From Rusavskia elegans (Eukaryota; Ascomycota; Lecanoromycetes; Teloschistales; Teloschistaceae), in assembly GCA_011316305.1 (NCBI GenBank), contig SAUG01000056.1, forward strand, positions 186,001 to 250,000: DNA of 64,000 nucleotides, read 5' to 3'. Under the pieces are notes generated by a model. It was not told the DNA's origin and searched no databases. It saw nothing but the letters and a program-made list of their open reading frames with translations. Below are positions 26,501 through 39,380 of this stretch, one piece after another; within the stretch, counting starts at the first letter, position 1, and each line of letters starts with the position of its first letter. The position numbers and the translations under genes are program-made.

Positions 26501-26565
26501 TATATCCTCGAAAAGAAATCTTATAAATGAATATATTATTATATATCTATATATATTTTTAGCTA

Positions 26566-26953
26566 AACTGGCCGTCGGATCGGATTTCGAACTCGGATTA
26601 ATTAATCCGATCTGACCCGACCGGATTTCGAATTTTAAATCGTAATCCGATCCGACCTATTAAAACAAAATTGTAGCGCTAAACTTAAATATAAAAATAT
26701 AAAGCTAATATAACTTTTATATAAAATTTCTAAAAAAGATTCTAATTAACTAACTATACTAGCTAAAAAGTCTATAGTAAAACTAAATATATTATCTAAA
26801 TATATAATATAATCGGATCGGATTCGAATTAGATAATTAAATAATCCGATCCGGATTCGATCCGCTAAAACTCGGGTCGGATCCGGATCGGGTTACTAAA
26901 ATCGGATCGAATATCCGATAGTTTAATTAAAATCCGACCCGAACTGACCAATC
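26566..26953 (-). mobile_element. MITE-like TIR element (388 bp)
   Basis: Left terminus AACTGGC after TA; right terminus ACCAATC before TA (26954-26955). Contains several nested GATCCGA/TCGGATC palindromic pieces near both ends. Confidence 0.7.
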
Positions 26954-27155
26954 TATTTTTAGCTATATATTTATATAGATTCCTTTTAGTATTAATTATA
27001 TTATTCTAATATATTATTTTTACTACTTTCTAATATTCTATTATATTTCAAATCAAATTACCATCTATATAATTTTAATTAGATATAAAATATAAATTCG
27101 GTAAAAAGTAGTCGGAATCTAAATATACGTTTTATAAAAATAAAATATAGATTAT

Positions 27156-27370
27156 TGTAGAATTCCAAGCTGATTTCCTATAACTATAGAGAAATAAAGC
27201 ATTTATATATACAAGTATTTCTATACTAGACCTATATCCGCTTCTATATCCGCTTTTACGATTAGCGACCGGATTAGTTAGTATCCGAATTCGTATATAA
27301 CTATATAATCCAGATATATATTCTATAACCTTTTAAACCGTTCGTATAGTTTAGAACTTTGACTACTATA
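27156..27370 (-). repeat. Gypsy 2 3' LTR
   Basis: 215 bp, paired with 34340-34554. Shared landmarks are TACGATTARCGACCGG and the CCGTTCGTATAGTT block. Confidence 0.85.
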
Positions 27371-27383
27371 CTCTTCCCTTCCT
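27371..27383 (-). other. Gypsy 2 polypurine tract
   Basis: Reads AGGAAGGGAAGAG on the minus strand, directly before the 3' LTR. It is the expected primer for plus-strand DNA synthesis and supports both orientation and LTR edge. Confidence 0.7.
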
Positions 27384-29330
27384 AAATAAAATATAGGGGG
27401 AAATAAGTATTCTCTAAAGCCGAATAGTAATAGAAATAAAACTATAACTAGTAATAATAAGTAAAGTAAAGCGAGGAATAAAAGTTTATCTTTATACGAT
27501 TTATATAGAAGTAAATACGTATATTAACGGGAGCTCGCTATCGACTACTATAACCTCGAACTTCTTAACTCTCGGAGCTTTTCTCTTAATAATATTATTG
27601 ATTATCTACTCTAATAATAGTAATAATAACTATTATAATATATTATATCTAACCCGGCGGTAGTTAGAATTATTATAAAATCTTTATAGAGTAATAGATA
27701 GTAAACTAATAAAATAGTAATTATTATTTGTGGAAGTAATTACTATTTTTATATAGTAATAGATACTATAAGTTAGGCTATTTAATAGAAGTATTACTTA
27801 TATTAGTAGTTCTATTAACTCGTTTTAGGAAATATTACCTTTCCTAATAATTTCAGGCGCTAAAATATCGAAATTCGTATAGGATACTTCGGTAAACTTA
27901 GCCGATTTATCTAGATTATATACCTATAAAAGTTTAATACTATTTTTATATAAATAAATCGTTCCTTAGGTATATACGACCTACTTCCTTTTAAGCGACT
28001 AATCTTATTCCAGCTATATAGGACTTAAGCAAGTAAATCTTATAGTCTTTATACTAGCGATATTACCCGTCCCTTCGTATACTATATAAATATACGATAG
28101 GAATTCGGAAGTATATATAGTACCTATCTATAGAGGTACCGCTAAAGTAAATATCTATATTTATTTTTATATAGATTATAACCTATAATTAGTATAAGGC
28201 TTCCGTTATAGATATAGATCCTATAATTTTCTAGAAAATAAACGGGTATAAAAGCTAGAAGCTATATAGGTGATAATTCTATACCGCTTCCTTCTATTCC
28301 GCTATAGCTATATCGATTATTATCGAAGTAAATTATAGACCGTAATATTTTTCTGCCCGATTTTCTATAAAGTAATAGAGGCTTTAATCTTTTAGCTTTA
28401 TCCTCCTAGCCTACTATTAATAACTCTAATAGACCTAGATATAAGGATAAACTTTCTATAATCTAAGCCGAGATCTTGTTAATAAATATAGTTAAAAAAG
28501 GAACGGCTAGTAGTCGTCTATTAGCTAGATTTCCGTCGTATATATTAAGGGCTACGAACTCGTTTAACTATATACTTTTATCGGATACCGATTATATATA
28601 ATTAGAATCTTAGTTCGGCCCCGGGCCTTTTTAGAGATTATCTCCTTTCTCTTTTATATTTTCGGACCTAGGGAGTATACTACCTTTACCGGCCGTTCCT
28701 ATTAACGCCCGCGCGGCTCGCTGTAAGGCTTACTATATATATACCTTTAAAGTATAGTATATAGTAGTTTAATATTAAATAGATCGGCTCTAGAACGAGA
28801 AGGAATATAAATATAAAAACCTCGACTTTACTAATAAAGATTATTCTAGTCCTAAACGGGTATTTCGGCCTCGTCGAAGGCGGTAAATATACTAAGACTA
28901 AAGAATAGTAGATAGTTATTTAGATTTCGGTATAGCTATATTTAAGATACGATAGTTATATTATAAAGGGCGGCCCTATTATATTTTAGCTTTATACTAA
29001 AATATAGGGGGGTCTAATTTCCCGAACTTTTAATTTAAACTTTTCCGGTTTAATAAATATATATTGTATATATTTTAGAATATAAGACCGTACCTAAAGT
29101 TACTATTAAATCTTTATTAAATATAATTTTATAAGCTAGTAAGAAGCTCCGCTTTAATATTACCTTAGGATTATTTATATCTTTATTTATTTCTTATTCT
29201 ATAGGAAATTAATAAGAATAACTTTTTTTTAAAATAAATAAAAAGTAAAGATATTATATCTAATTTAAAATTAAAGTATATTTTAATATATATAAATATA
29301 TAAAATAATAAATAAAATTAAAAATCTAAC
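27384..29330. other. Gypsy 2 extra 3' internal segment, unidentified
   Basis: About 1.9 kb between the apparent end of pol and the polypurine tract, with higher GC than the surrounding desert. Protein-like stretches can be read on the minus strand between stops, but I recognise no domain. It could be an additional open frame of the element, a captured sequence or a nested older insertion. Confidence 0.4.
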
Positions 29331-32300
29331 TAATTTTTTCCTTTCCTAGAAATTTATACCTTATTGTTGCCTTTTTCACGGAAATTATTTTTAGGTATAG
29401 GCCTAAATTCAGGTAAATAATTATTATCTATATTCTCTACTAGCTTTAGTTTACGAGGTCTTTTTTATTTATACTTTTCGTTTAGCGGAAGCTGCTCTAT
29501 AGTAACTTTTCTTAATCTTCTATATCTATAAAATATTTTCTATCTAATAGTAATATTTCTTTATATAATCTCTACTAATTAGGTATTTATTAGCTAATTT
29601 ACTAGAAGGTTTTAAAATATAGGTATTAAAAATCTCCGTTTAAATAACTTTATATAGATTATACTAGTTAACCTCGAACTTTTAAAATTATTTAGTCCTA
29701 ATTAAAACTATATCTTCTTTAACGAAGGTATTATCTTTTACCTTTAAATTCTATACTTTTTTATTAGTTTTTACTCGTACTATTATATTTTTAAATACCT
29801 TAGCTTAATCGCGCGAAAGAAACGGTATAGGATCGATTCTCTTATTATATCCGTTCGGAAAAGGGCTAGAAGTATTAGTCGGTAGCGTCGGGTTAATACT
29901 ATAAAGTAAAAAGAAGGGTAATAATCTTATAGTTATATATATATAAATATATATAGTAAATAGAGCCTAGTTTAAATAAAGATTCTAAATCTTTTTCGGC
30001 TATCTAATATAGTATTTAGTAAATATTTTCCTAAGAATTCCGTTAAATCTTTCGACCGTACTATTTATTTATAGATAATAAAGCGTTATACCTCGATACT
30101 TGATTCCTAGTAGACGGTATACCTCGTTTATAGCTAGAGTCTAAAGGTTTATACTTTAATTAGTAATAATTTCTTTCGGAAAGCTGTAATTATAGTAGAT
30201 CCGATAGATAATAAATTCGGTTAGTACTTCTACTATTATATTTAAAAGTAACTAAACTATAGGCTATCTAGTAGTATAGTTAATTATAGTTATAATTTAT
30301 TTATTACCCTAGTCAGTTTCTAGTAAAGGACCGATAAAATCGAATTTCTAGCGCTTAAAAGGATTTAACCTGTCTTTCTAGGTACTAGAAGGATATATTA
30401 TATCCTATTTAATATCGCGAAGGATAGTAGTAAGCTAATATTCGGGATAGTACTTAATATAATACTTAATATCTTTTTTTATCTCGGGCTACTACTATTT
30501 TATACGAATAATATCTATTATTATTTTATACGAATAGGAACTATATTACTTATAAATATAGTCTAGGAAATTTATTCGAGCCTATATTAGAATATAGGGT
30601 ATCTAATTATCCTATAGCGAGTCTCGGTACTATACCGTATTATCTTTAACTCGGAAATAGTATTTATACTTTTTTAAAATAGCTTTTATTTCTAGATTAT
30701 TAGGTAAGGTTCTAGACTCCGTATAAATTCTAATAGTATCGTTAAATAAAATTATACGATTATCGACTTCGCCGGTAAATAACTAGAAGTTTCCTTTTTA
30801 GTTTAGAATATCTGCTACTATTATTTTACTATCCGGTTTATACTTAATATTAAATTTATATTTCCCGAATTCCGCGAGCTAGTAAACGAGCTTCCTAGAA
30901 GGTTTAGTAGTAGTTTTAAGATATTATAAGCCTGTACAATCCGTCCTAATAGTTATAGTTATTCCGTTTTCGATATAGCAGCGCTATCGCTATAAAAATT
31001 CTTTAATAGTAAAAAGTTTTTATTTATAGGTAGCGTAATTACGTTCTGCAGATATAAATACCTTACTTTTAAAAGTAATAGGCTATTTAATACTATCGGT
31101 ATTAATTTAGTAGAAAACGGCGCCCTATCTAAAATCGGAAATATCTATTTCGATAATAAAAAGTAGAATTATATCGGGCTAAGTAAGTACTTTATCGCTT
31201 ATTATAATATTCTTAATTAGTTCGTACGTATTTCGAGCGGAGAAATTTATTCGAATTAGTTTATATTTCTTACCTTCTAAGCCCTGGATTAACTTATAGA
31301 AAGGCCCGTATATTAGAGCGAAATCCTTTATAAATCTTCGGTAATAGATATATAACCCTAAAAAGGACTATATATTATATACCGTCTATAGCGGCAGACA
31401 GTCCCTAATAGCTTTTACTTTCGTTGTATCTATACGGACTTCTCTATTACTAACGATATATCTACAGAATTTAATATACTTTTAGAAAAATAGATATTTC
31501 GAAGATTTCGCGAATAGTTAGTTCTTTTCGAGTACCTCTATAATAGCTTTAATATACTATAGGTGCTCCTCCTTATTTTTTAAGTAGATTAAGATATTAT
31601 CGAGGTAAATAACTACGAAATTATCGAGAAACAGCCTAAATATATTATTTATTATAGTTTAGAACGTTATAGATACGTTCGTTAACCCGAATAGTATAAC
31701 TAAGAATTTATATTTACCAGCTTTAGTATTAAAAGCCGTCTTTATATAATCCTTTTTAATAATATTAATTTACTAGTAACCGCTTATTAGATTAATTTTA
31801 TTAAAGTACTTTACTATCCCGATAGTATTTAGATAATCTTAAATTTTAGATAATAGATACCTATTTTTCGTAGTTATACTATTAAAGCTCCGGTAGTCGA
31901 TATATATACGCTAGCTACTATCTTTTTTCTTAGCGAAAAGAACAGGCGCGCCCTAAAAAGATTAATTTAGTTAAATTAATCCTCGTTTAGTAAGATACTT
32001 AATCTAATATTTTTATTTCTTATTCTATTTAGAAGATAAACTATAGTAAGCTCGGTTAATAAACCGAGCCTCGCCGGTTTTAATAGTATAATCTAATAGC
32101 CTTTCCGGTAGTAATTTTATCGAAAGATTATTTTAGAAATAATCTAAAAGTTTCGGGCCGAAAACTTTATCTAGTCCTATATAACCTATTATTTTTTAAA
32201 CCGGGTTAAATTATTCCGGAAAGTTAGTTTCGTTTTATATAATATATAGGTAGGCCTATACGCCCTTTCTAATAAGTCGCTCGAATCTTCTAAAGTTAAT

Positions 32301-32760
32301 TTTAGAAAACTCGGTCGGGGTATTTTTAAAATTTTATAAATAATATATATTCGAAACGCTATATAACCGATATATAACTCTATTTTTCTAGATTCGTACT
32401 CCTAGGATATTATAGTTAGGTACTAAGTTATACTGCTTCTAGAAATCTTCCTCGAAAATCAGATTATAGTCTATATCTAATACTATATAAGGAGTAGTAG
32501 TAGAAAAGGCTCTATAAAACTATAAAAGCTCCGTCGCTCCTAAAATATCTATAATTTTACTACTTTCGAGCCGTACTCGATCCGATAACTACTAGAATTC
32601 TAATTCTAGGAGGTTAATAATACGCCTAGTAATAAAATAGTTAGTAGTACCTAAATTAGTAAAGACTTCGAGGCGATTTCTACTAATTTCTAGATTAAAT
32701 CGTATCTATTTATTAAGGCCCGGTATTCGACCTATACGCGATAATTATTTACTATCCTAT
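29331..32760 (-). pseudogene. Gypsy 2 pol remnant
   Basis: On the minus strand RT shows VIYLDNILI at about 31593-31616 (YxDD-type box, second Asp to Asn). Integrase shows KFDFIGPLLETD near 30.3-30.36 kb, the FPKEIIT region near 30.17 kb and NSTVERFNGI near 30.04-30.08 kb, so the D,D-35-E core and its C-terminal side are present. The polyprotein ends in a basic, Pro-rich tail near 29.34 kb. Many TAA/TAG codons replace Gln and Trp codons. In life this would copy and integrate the element; it is no longer functional. Confidence 0.8.
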
Positions 32761-34300
32761 ATATTTTTAAGCGATAGTATTATATCGTAGGAGGTAATTA
32801 AAGCCTTTTCTATTATCTCTTTAGAGGTTATCTCTAATTCCTCGATTTTTACCTTAACTAGACCGAGCTATTTTTCTACTATTAAAGGCTTTTTATCGGC
32901 GTTATATATACGCCTAGATATATACGACGCTATTTATTTTCCGATAACCTATTATTAGCCGTCGCCGATAGGCCTTTTCTTTCAGAAAAAATCTATCCTG
33001 CGGGAATATATCCTGGAATATAAACGTTCCGGTAATCTTTTTCGCGATAGCTAGGCTTCCTATAATTATAGTACTTACTCGTACTATTTAATTCCCTTTG
33101 TCTACCTTTTCCTTTTTAACTACCTCGGCTTTAGCCGCGGCTACCTCGACTACCAGTATCTATAGAGTTAATCTCGGCGGTACTAGATTATTTAACTGTC
33201 GAGGAAGCTATAGTACCCCGGTTACTATAATATTTAGTAATAACCTTTTTAAATATTATTATAGCGTTTATAATATTTATAAAACTTACTAGTTATCTAC
33301 TTTATTATTATAAAGCGAGATATTCTTCGATAGCTATCTAGGTATTAGGCTTTAGATAATCGATAAAATACTTTAAAGTAGTATATTTACTAATTTTACT
33401 CTTAATATCTATATATAATTTAATAAAAGTAGAATAGTAATCTTTAATATCGCTAAGTTTCTTATTCTAGGCTAATCTACGCTAAATAGCTAAAGCGTTC
33501 TCTATAAAATTCGGTTTATCCTATCGTTCTAGAAAGGCCTCTTTAAAGTTTTTCTAGAAACTTTTATCTAGGTTAGAGACCTATTTAACGTACTACGGCT
33601 TAGTATTATTAATAAAGTATTAACTAATATAGAAAACGGGGTCCGCGATAGTTATACTATAAGATAAATAGTAGTATTTATAGCGGCGGAGCCAGGTATA
33701 GGCGATATAGTAGTTATATTTATAACTTTTAAAGTTAGAAGGCTTTTTATTATAGACGTCCTATATTATATAGGCTATAGAGATATTAAAGGTATTAGGA
33801 GGAATAGACCTACGTAATAGCGGATTAGGTTTTCTACTAGGAAGTTCTAGTAGCCCTGGATTAGAGCTACTATAATAGAAATAATAATAATCGGAGCCGG
33901 TATAACTATTTCTATAGTTCGTATAAAGACGACTAAAGAGTCGGTTATACCTACTACTAGGCCTACTTTCGTTATTACTATCGTAAGAATTATTATTTCC
34001 GGGAGTACCTAGGGTACTCCCGAGACTAACGCCTTTTCTAAAAGGGTCGTTCTCTATAGTAGGAATAGAGGCGAATTAGGCCGTAAATAAATTATTTAAG
34101 GGGGTTTTATAGCGGGACTTCTAGTTTATATAAACTTTAGACGAGGCCGTATTTTTATTATATATCGTTATTTATTCTATACTAGCGTTAAGCTAGAGGT
34201 AGAGGGAGTATTTTAGTTAGGAATTTATATTCGAACTTAGAGAATCTCGTTTATAAAAGTAGGTAAAACCGGTTTAAAGAAGCTTTAATAATAGAATAAA
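32761..34300 (-). pseudogene. Gypsy 2 gag (and protease start) remnant
   Basis: Position between the primer-binding site and pol, and protein-like minus-strand composition, identify it as gag. A 64-codon plus-strand frame at 33098-33292 is antisense to it and not taken as a gene. Confidence 0.5.
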
Positions 34301-34326
34301 AGTTAGATTATTTATAGCCTAAAAAG

Positions 34327-34338
34327 TTATTACTACTA
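34327..34338 (-). other. Gypsy 2 primer-binding site (candidate)
   Basis: TAGTAGTAATAA on the minus strand, one base inside the 5' LTR, identical to the other two Gypsy elements. Confidence 0.6.
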
Positions 34339-34339
34339 G

Positions 34340-34554
34340 TATAGAATTCTAAACTAATATTCTATAACTATATAAAAATAAGGTATTTATATATATAAAT
34401 ATCTCTATACTAGGCCTATACCCGCTTCTATACCCGCTTTTACGATTAACGACCGGATTAGTTAATATCCGAATTCGTATATAACTGTATAATCCAGATA
34501 TATATTCTATAATCCTTTAAACCGTTCGTATAGTTCAGAACTCTGACCACTATA
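34340..34554 (-). repeat. Gypsy 2 5' LTR
   Basis: 215 bp, direct repeat of 27156-27370, differing mainly by C/T or G/A changes. Confidence 0.85.
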
Positions 34555-34924
34555 TTATATTATTATATATAAAGACTTTCAGAAATTAAAAAAAATCAAT
34601 ATATAAAAAACTATAGATTTAACTATAAAAGTTTTTTTAAAATAAATCGCTAGAAATAAAAAAAAGGACTATAAAATTAATAGAAGATTTTATAATAATA
34701 TAGTAAATTTCTATAGATTAAATTCGAAAATAGATTATATATAATATTATATTAAAAAAATATATCTATAATAATGTTTATTTAGATAAATAGAAAATAC
34801 AATATTTTTTAATTAAATATAATAGAGATAGAATAAAATAATATATTAGAAGAATATTTTAAATATAAATAAATCAATTTAATTTATATTTATTTATTTC
34901 CAATATATATATATAAATCTATTA

Positions 34925-35400
34925 TAGCTACTAAAAATATAAACGAGTTGATTTTAACTATATATACAATTTTAAATATTTATTTATTTTAATTATAAAT
35001 AATCTATTATAATAGCTTTAAAGAATTTAAAATCACTAGAATACTAGAATTTCTATAAAAAAATCGAAGTTTATTAAAGAATTTAGCTCTATTAGTATTA
35101 CGGCTAATATAGCTATCGAATTTCTATATAGAAAAGAAAATAAAATTATTAATGATATTATTAAAGTAAATAATAAAAATAAGATAATAGAAAACTATTC
35201 TACTAAATATAAAAATTTTCAATCTAAAAATAATAAATATTTAGCTAGATATATTAATATTATTTAAAATATAAATAAAAATAAAAGTTAATAAAAATAT
35301 AAAAAAGAGTATTAAAATATTTAACTAGTTATCTATATCTGGAAAGAATAGATCTAGATAAATATATCACTTTAATATATATCACTTTAATATATTACTA
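34925..35400 (+). repeat. Dispersed repeat R4, copy 1
   Basis: Resembles 41760-42250 along about 450 bp (landmark AATAATCTATTATA followed by a purine-rich stretch). A-rich, non-coding, family not recognised. Both copies lie left of a MITE-type right end, so R4 may be the interior of a longer TIR element. Confidence 0.45.
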
Positions 35401-35556
35401 TATTATTAATAATAAAATAGATTTTATAATATAAAAATAGAGGTTTTAATAGTTTTTATAAATTAAACTCCGATTTTCGAATTAAATTCTAAAATAATCC
35501 GATCTAATTCGATTCGATATCTAGAAAACTTAGAATTAATTCGGGTCGGATCGGTA

Positions 35557-35900
35557 GACTGACCGATTCGAGTCGGATTTCCGTCGAACCGTCGGGTATC
35601 CGACTCGATTTTAGTAATCCGACCCGAATCTAATCCGATTATATTATTATTTTAATAGCTAAATAAAAATAATATATCTAGGTAATATACTTAGTTTATA
35701 TACGAACCTTCTAGCTAATATAGTTAATTAATTAAAAATATTTTAGTAAATTCGTATAAAAATTGTATTAACTTTATACTTTTATACTAAGATTTAGTAC
35801 TAAAATCTAGTTATAGCGGGATAGACTAGATTATAATTTAGGATTTAAAATCCGGTCGGGTCGGATTATATTTTAATCTAATCCGATTCGATAGCTAGTC
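35557..35900 (+). mobile_element. MITE-like TIR element (344 bp)
   Basis: Terminus GACTGAC after TA (35555-35556) and GCTAGTC before TA (35901-35902). Flanked on both sides by pieces of further copies (35450-35556 and 35903-36021). Confidence 0.7.
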
Positions 35901-35902
35901 TA

Positions 35903-36021
35903 AATTAGATTATAAACTAAAAACCGAAAATCCATTAGTTTAGTATCTAAAAAAATCGAAACCGATTCGGATCGGATCGATTTTTTTAATTCGAATTTAA
36001 AATCCGATCCGACGGCCAGTT
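35903..36021 (+). mobile_element. MITE-like element, right-end fragment
   Basis: Right terminus GCCAGTT before TA with the CCGATCCGACGG subterminal block. The left part is missing or lies before 35557. Confidence 0.5.
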
Positions 36022-36890
36022 TATATAGGCCGAAATAAATTTCTTTTTAAAACTAATTATATTAAATTATTTATTGTCTATTATTTTATTTTAACGTAGA
36101 TTTTTATTATATTAGAAAAAATTTCTTTATAGATTTTCTAATATATCTATAATTATAAAATAAAAGAAATTTTCGCCGTTTTAATTAAAAAACGTTTTTT
36201 TATAGAATTTTTATAATGAAAAAAGTTAATTATTTTTAAATAATCTACAAAATTTCGTAAATTATAAAATACTAATAATTATATTAGAAAATATTCAAAT
36301 TAAATATTAATTAGTATATTATAAATTTTAATATTAGTTTCATTTAAAATAGAAAGATAAATACTATTTATTAATAATTAGAATTACTAGAAATTGTTTT
36401 TCGAAATTATTAAAAAATAATCTTTGTCTATAGTCTAAATTTCAAATTTAGAATAAATTATTAAATAAATAGATTTATTTATTATAGTAATTTCTATTTA
36501 TTTAATAATAGAAATAAGATAGAAAATAATAGCGAAATCTATTTATATCTTCGATTATTTTTATTATTTATCAATTGATTTGGTTATTTATATTTAATTT
36601 ATAACAAATATTTATATTTTCGATAATATATTTTTTTTAAATTGAAATTTATATTTATTTTCTATTAGTAACTTAATATAAACGAATAAAACGTTAAATT
36701 TTATTTCGAAATTTTTTAACAAATATTTTTTTTAGATTCGGAAATTTATTGAAATTTTTTTATAAAATTTTTTTATAAAATTATATTTATAGTTTCTTTT
36801 TAATTTTATTATCAAATTTAATAATCTTTTGTATTCGTTTAATAAAAAAAGAAATATAATTAGATATAAATATTTTTATTAGTATATTAA
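36022..36890. other. AT-rich spacer
   Basis: RIP-like DNA, nothing recognised. Confidence 0.55.
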
Positions 36891-36892
36891 TA

Positions 36893-37359
36893 GACTGGCT
36901 ATTTCGTTATAACTTATAAATTTCCGTCGGTGTTTCGGAAACCCGACTCGAATTTTAGTAAATCGATTTAATCCGACCCGTTAAATAGTATAGGTTAGTT
37001 TTTAAAATTAAAACCGAAAATTGAATTGGATTATAAACTAGAAACTAATAGAAATCTAATTTAATCTACTAAATCTTCTATATATACTATAATAAATAAA
37101 TAATTGATGAATTTTATATATAGATAATATATATATTTATAATATATATCTTTTTATTAATTTAATTTTTAATGGTTAGATATTATTCTTTTATTAAAAT
37201 TATACTTTTATATTAGAATTTAACGGGTTCAATAGATTAAATCCGGAAATTTAGATATAACTCGAAACCGACTTAATTCGATATCTAGAAAAGTCGAAAC
37301 CGATTTAATTCGAATCCGGAATATAAATTCGGATTCGAAATCCGATCCGACAGCCAATC
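36893..37359 (+). mobile_element. MITE-like TIR element, best-preserved representative (467 bp)
   Basis: Left terminus GACTGGC preceded by TA (36891-36892); right terminus GCCAATC followed by TA (37360-37361). The left subterminal block reads TTTCCGTCGGTGTTTCGG and the right one ends CCGATCCGACAGCC. The middle is AT-rich without coding capacity. TIRs plus a TA duplication suggest mobilisation by a Tc1/mariner-type transposase, which is not in this window. Confidence 0.75.
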
Positions 37360-37361
37360 TA

Positions 37362-38370
37362 TATATCAAATATTAAATTCGATTTCGTCAGATTTATTAT
37401 CATAAATAAAATAGAAATATTGAAATCGTATTTAATATATTTCTAATAATTTTTAGCTTTTATATAAAACGTTTGAAAACTCTAGTATAAAATATGTAAA
37501 AATATAAATAAAAATAAATTTTTTTTTTATTAACGAGGTTTTTTCTAAACAACTATATTTTTATTTTTTAAATTTTAAAACAATCGTATAAAAATAAAAT
37601 TACGTAATAATTTTTTATTATATTATATTTTTAGATTATATCCGTTTTAAAAAAAGAGTAAAATCTAATAAAATATCTGTATTTATATCATTTTCTTTTA
37701 CTTTTTAAAAAGTTTCGATATTTAACTATAATTTATATATGGATAGAAATATTCCGGAATTTAGTTATTTTTTTAAAATTTTTTTCTAAAATAAATTCGT
37801 AAGATTATTCTATTATATATATATAAAATAACAATTATTTTCGAAAATATAGACAACGTTCCTACTATTATTAGTATTTAGAAACGATAATATATATATT
37901 ATCTTAAATTATATATAACATACCTTATTACTACTAGTTATTATAAAAAGATTTAATATAATATTAAAATTTTAATATTTTTATATAAATAAAAAATTCT
38001 TTTAGAAAGAAACGAATAAAATTAAACGTTAGATTTAATCGAATAATAAATGCCGTAGTATTGATATATCGCCGTTAACGAAGTTAATTTAGCGTATTAA
38101 TATCTGAAACAATTAGTTATTTCTTTTATATCAATTAAATTATCTAAAAAAGATTTATCTATATAGTTTATAATAGTATATTCAAATCGATTTTCTACTA
38201 GAAATATTTTTCCAAATATTTTATTATTTTAATCTATTCGTTTTAAATTTTTCAAATTAATTATATCAATAACGTCCGATTATTTCTAATAAATTCCAAA
38301 TAATTACAATCCGAAATATCTAAATCTTTTAAATTATATCTAATAATAAAAACAGTTATCTTTCGAATAG
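37362..38370. other. AT-rich spacer
   Basis: RIP-like DNA, nothing recognised. Confidence 0.55.
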
Positions 38371-38510
38371 AATTCGAAAACGAATTAGATTACGAATCCG
38401 GATTAAAAAAATCGATCTAATTTAAATTAATTTCGACTTTTCTAGATACCGAATCAATAGATTTTCGATTTCTAATTTATAATCGAATCCGGTTAAAATA
38501 ATTGGCTAAA
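38371..38510 (-). mobile_element. MITE-like fragment
   Basis: Subterminal GC-richer block of the TIR family without intact termini. Confidence 0.4.
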
Positions 38511-38552
38511 TTTAAATAACTCGTATAATTCTAGTATAAAAGTTAGATTATA

Positions 38553-38890
38553 GATTGACTGTCGGATCGGATTTCGAATTTAAATTAACTAATTCGATTC
38601 GACTTGAATCGGTTCTAACTTCTCTAGGTACCGAGTTAAATCGGATCGGTTTTTTTTTAGAATTTAATCCGATTCGGTTTCGAATCGAATTCGAATTTTC
38701 GGATGAAATCTATTAAAATTACTAAAACTATTAAATTATAGTATAAAAGTTATATCTATCTATCTAAAAAGATTTTAAATAACTAATTATATAATCTAGA
38801 AAGCTTCTATATCAACAAAATATATTATCTAAATGAATAATTTTATTAAAAAATTAAAAAATTAATTAATTAATTATTTTTATATTATTA
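38553..38890 (-). mobile_element. MITE-like element, left part
   Basis: Terminus GATTGAC after TA (38551-38552) with the GTCGGATCGGATTTCG block. The right end is missing; repeat R2 follows. Confidence 0.5.
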
Positions 38891-38895
38891 TTTTA

Positions 38896-39132
38896 TTGTT
38901 TTATTCGTTTTTTTGATACCCGATCAACTGTCGGTTTCGGAAGCAATTTACTTCAGTATTAGTACGCTAGCGTTAGATACACGGTATAAGAACTAGTATT
39001 CCAATCTAATTAATTCAAACCAAAGAACTATATAAAATTAATTCGAATCTATTTCGTAATACGTTCGTGGTATAAACTTCAATAATTTATTCAAGATATA
39101 ACGTAGCAGATTTTTCGTAATATATATACTTT
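38896..39132 (+). repeat. Dispersed repeat R2, copy 2
   Basis: The better-preserved copy of 7700-7932, retaining some CA/TG. Confidence 0.6.
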
Positions 39133-39185
39133 ATACTTGACTTTTGACTGCGAAAATTTGTTATTATATAAGTAATAAATTTTTC

Positions 39186-39380
39186 GATTAGCTATTTCGA
39201 TACGGGTTCCCGTCGGTATTTTAGAAACCCGATCCGATTTTAGCGAATCGATTCGACCCGACCTACTAAATAGTTTAGATTAGGTTCTAATATTAAAATC
39301 GAGAGTTAAATCGGATTATAAAATAAAAACCGATAGAAATTTAATTTAATCTAACTTATAATTATATTAAATAATCGAAT
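39186..39380 (+). mobile_element. MITE-like element, left part
   Basis: Terminus GATTAGC and the GGGTTCCCGTCGG subterminal block. No right end found. Confidence 0.45.

Larger units (their letters stand above)
27156..34554 (-). mobile_element. Gypsy 2: full-length RIP-mutated Ty3/Gypsy element, minus strand
   Basis: Two 215-bp direct repeats at its ends. Read on the minus strand the LTR starts TGTAG-like (here TATAG) and ends CTACA. A primer-binding block and a purine tract lie at the expected inner edges, which fixes the orientation. Pol order is protease, RT, RNase H, integrase. AT-rich flanks give no unambiguous target duplication. About 1.9 kb between the end of pol and the 3' LTR is unexplained. 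Inactive. Confidence 0.85.

Noticed and set aside
33098..33292. 64-codon plus-strand frame
   Set aside because: Antisense to the gag region of Gypsy 2, which is clearly on the minus strand.
27151..34559. ATTAT as target duplication of Gypsy 2
   Set aside because: It matches only if the right LTR edge is shifted by one base against the 215-bp pair; too ambiguous in AT-rich flanks.
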